Of a stretch of DNA of 64,000 bases, positions 62,289-64,000 are shown piece after piece. The notes beneath the pieces are model-generated. The model saw only the letters and a program-made list of their open reading frames with translations, made no database searches and had not been told where the DNA came from. Origin of the DNA: Fusobacterium gastrosuis (GTDB taxonomy: Bacteria > Fusobacteriota > Fusobacteriia > Fusobacteriales > Fusobacteriaceae); NCBI RefSeq assembly GCF_900095285.1, contig NZ_LT607734.1:744001-808000 (forward strand), read 5' to 3'. Numbering within the stretch: the first letter of the stretch is position 1; the number at the start of each line of letters is the position of its first letter. Made by a program: the position numbers and the translations under genes.

Positions 62289-63620
62289 TCATTTTTTTAA
62301 AATATTGAATTCATTTTCAAAATCTTCTAAGATTCTTACATTATCTTTAGTCATAATTCTTTCAAGTTTATTACAATAGTTTTCTAAATTATCTATATGA
62401 TTTTTTGCACTACTATCTACATCATCGGAATGAGCTATTCTATTTCTAACTTTTCTACTTGTATCAAATATATTTACAAGATCTTTTATAGGTTGATATC
62501 TCTTATCATCAAATTTTCGGTCAATACTATTTTTATATCTTTTGTCATTTTCCATTTTTCTTCTAGTTTTGAATAGCCAATCAGAAGTTATATCCTTATT
62601 ATCGATAGAAATTTTTAAAGAATAAGAAACATAATTTTTAATTGCTTCATTTATATTTATAAAAGACATGGCATATCTTTTTTGTAAATAGTGCCACTTA
62701 GCTAATTTTAATTGAATTTCATAATCTTCTTCTGCATCTTTAAATTCTTTTATAAATTCTTTAACAATATTTGGAATTAATAATTTTGAAGGACCTTCTA
62801 ATTTTTCTATTTTTGCTATAATATTTTCTCGCTTTAAAGACTGAATACTTTGTTTAATACTTCCGATATAGTTTAAATTCATAGCATCAGAGAAGTTTAG
62901 CATTTTCTTCTTTACTTCTTGATCTTCAATTAGTTCTTGTAAAGGATAAAAATTTCCGTATTCTTTTAATGACTGAGCACCTTTTATCCACTTTAAAAGT
63001 TTATAAAAAGCATTTAGGTCTATTATAGGAGTTTTTCCATTATTAGTTCCTGATAATTCAAACATCCCATATGAAATCATTTTTATTTCTATATTTTTAT
63101 TAATGACATCCTTTATATAATTTATAACGAGGAACATCCACATAGCATTTGAACGAAAAGAATGAGTAATGTCTATATAAACTTCATCTCCATCATTCAA
63201 ATATTTATCTATATCCATAATAATATTAAAATTTTCAAATATTTCTGTTTCATCAAGTCCATATTTTGTAAGTTTTATTATAACTTTATCTTCAAAAATG
63301 GCATTAAATTTTTCGATATTTAAATTAGAAAGATTTGTGTCTTTGCTGGAAGTACTTATCTGTTCAGACAATGACATATAGTATTCAATATCTTCTTCTA
63401 TAGAATATTTATTACAATAGTGTTGATATAAATTGTCCCACATAGAACCAGTAGTTCCAATATGTATAGTTTTATCTATGTTAAAGTGTTCTTCTAATAC
63501 TGAAGATATAAAAGTTCTATCTTTATATAATTTACCATCTATTTCATAAGTTGCTTTATTGTATTCACCATTATTATTTTTTTTTCCACCGCCTATTCCT
63601 GCAATTAAAATTTTTGCCAT
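62289..63620 (-). CDS. csx1: Csx1/TIGR02221-type CARF-HEPN CRISPR ancillary ribonuclease
   Basis: The 443-residue protein has an N-terminal CARF domain (KILIAGIGGG, THIGTTGSMWDN-like block, VYIDITHSFRSN), a helical middle, and a C-terminal HEPN domain with R-x4-H at Arg392-His397 (RNRIAH). CARF-HEPN proteins of type III systems are RNases switched on by cyclic oligoadenylate. AGGAGG precedes the ATG. The neighbouring Csx20-like protein could damp that signal. The effector complex should lie to the right. Confidence 0.8.
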   Translation of the reverse strand: MAKILIAGIGGGKKNNNGEYNKATYEIDGKLYKDRTFISSVLEEHFNIDKTIHIGTTGSMWDNLYQHYCNKYSIEEDIEYYMSLSEQISTSSKDTNLSNLNIEKFNAIFEDKVIIKLTKYGLDETEIFENFNIIMDIDKYLNDGDEVYIDITHSFRSNAMWMFLVINYIKDVINKNIEIKMISYGMFELSGTNNGKTPIIDLNAFYKLLKWIKGAQSLKEYGNFYPLQELIEDQEVKKKMLNFSDAMNLNYIGSIKQSIQSLKRENIIAKIEKLEGPSKLLIPNIVKEFIKEFKDAEEDYEIQLKLAKWHYLQKRYAMSFININEAIKNYVSYSLKISIDNKDITSDWLFKTRRKMENDKRYKNSIDRKFDDKRYQPIKDLVNIFDTSRKVRNRIAHSDDVDSSAKNHIDNLENYCNKLERIMTKDNVRILEDFENEFNILKK

Positions 63621-63635
63621 AAGTCCTCCTCTTCT

Positions 63636-64000
63636 TTAATTATATAAATAAAAATAACTATCTACCATAAAACTTTCATTCTCTTCATTGTAGATTATGA
63701 AGTCTTTATTTCCTTTTCCTTTGTTTTTTAGCTCTATATTTACAATATCATTTAATATTTTAATAAAGCCATTGAACTTACTTTTTTCTTTAATATAAGT
63801 TTTTTCTGAAATATCTTTTTTTCCCTTTTTTTCCTTCCATTCTTTTTTAGAAAGTTCAAAGTTATTTTCAAAAATTAACATCAAAATTTTTATTTTTTCT
63901 TTGGGTTTTTTTGTTTTTGAGAATTCTTCAACCATACTTTTATGTTTACTTAAATCTATATTTAATTCAAATTTTTCAATTAATAAATTTGTTCCATTTA
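63636..64000 (-). CDS. Unidentified protein of the type III CRISPR block (partial, N-terminus outside window)
   Basis: The frame is open to the right edge: the ATG at 63935 is preceded in frame by about 21 further codons, so only the last ~121 residues are visible. They are Lys/Glu-rich and helical (KKPKEKIKILMLIFENNFEL, KKEWKEKKGKKDISEKTYI), ending in a strand-like ESFMVDSYFYLYN. I do not recognise it. Its stop is 15 bases before csx1 and the leader AGGAGG lies in the gap, so it is in the same operon. It may be an ancillary or a core subunit. Confidence 0.6.
   Translation of the reverse strand, partial: NGTNLLIEKFELNIDLSKHKSMVEEFSKTKKPKEKIKILMLIFENNFELSKKEWKEKKGKKDISEKTYIKEKSKFNGFIKILNDIVNIELKNKGKGNKDFIIYNEENESFMVDSYFYLYN

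Noticed and set aside
1..64000. tRNA, rRNA, insertion sequences or prophage
   Set aside because: No tRNA-like cloverleaf, rRNA segment, transposase or phage structural gene was recognised by eye.

Overview
The window is very AT-rich, dense bacterial DNA with short intergenic gaps, sigma-70-like TTGACA/TATAAT promoters, strong GGAGG ribosome sites and many Rho-independent hairpins. Gene content (ethanolamine microcompartment locus, 4-hydroxybutyrate fermentation, NifS/IscU, a class I-like amino-acid catabolism and transport set) together with the codon and base use suggests a Fusobacterium of the F. nucleatum group. This is inference from content; no search was run.

Layout. 1-2.8 kb: a leftward branched-chain amino-acid ABC transporter (livK-livH-livM, livM cut by the window edge). 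3.1-5.5 kb: an orphan small gene, then ylxM (apparently frameshifted in an A9 run), ffh and rpsP. 5.6-9.1 kb: a YfcC-type carboxylate/amino-acid carrier, an ArsC/Spx-like protein and a BrnQ carrier. 9.2-13.3 kb: tyrS, a GNAT enzyme, nth, and the nifS-iscU iron-sulfur pair. 13.4-16.3 kb (leftward): a pirin and its MarR-type regulator, each preceded by a near-identical 20-bp palindrome, then an NfeD-stomatin pair. 16.6-20.1 kb: an EF-G paralogue and an aminopeptidase P.

20.2-26.5 kb: a sigma-54 activator followed by a -24/-12 promoter and a 4-hydroxybutyrate operon (CoA-transferase, radical [4Fe-4S] dehydratase, NifU-like protein, carrier, small Cys protein); rpoN itself lies at 32.7 kb. 26.6-32.6 kb: the aspartate-to-threonine pathway as two divergent units (hom-lysC-asd leftward, thrC-thrB rightward). 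32.7-47.0 kb: a long rightward run with rpoN, tex, a histidine-kinase-like protein without an evident phospho-acceptor histidine, ileS, lspA, glyQS and folate genes (folE, a folB-folK fusion, folP).

47.0-61.3 kb: a complete-looking ethanolamine utilisation (eut) microcompartment operon that starts 2 bp after folP. It has shell proteins (EutS, EutL, two EutM-type, EutN), the two-component antitermination pair EutV/EutW, lyase EutBC with reactivase EutA, aldehyde dehydrogenase EutE, alcohol dehydrogenase EutG, cobalamin adenosyltransferase EutT, permease EutH, cupin EutQ, a PduM-like protein and a small EutQ-N-like protein. A dual-hexaloop RNA site overlapping a terminator precedes eutA and is a near-textbook EutV target. 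No EutD/PduL phosphotransacylase is present. 61.4-64.0 kb: trxA, then a leftward type III CRISPR ancillary block (Csx20-like, Csx1/TIGR02221-like, and a cut-off third gene) whose core lies beyond the right edge.
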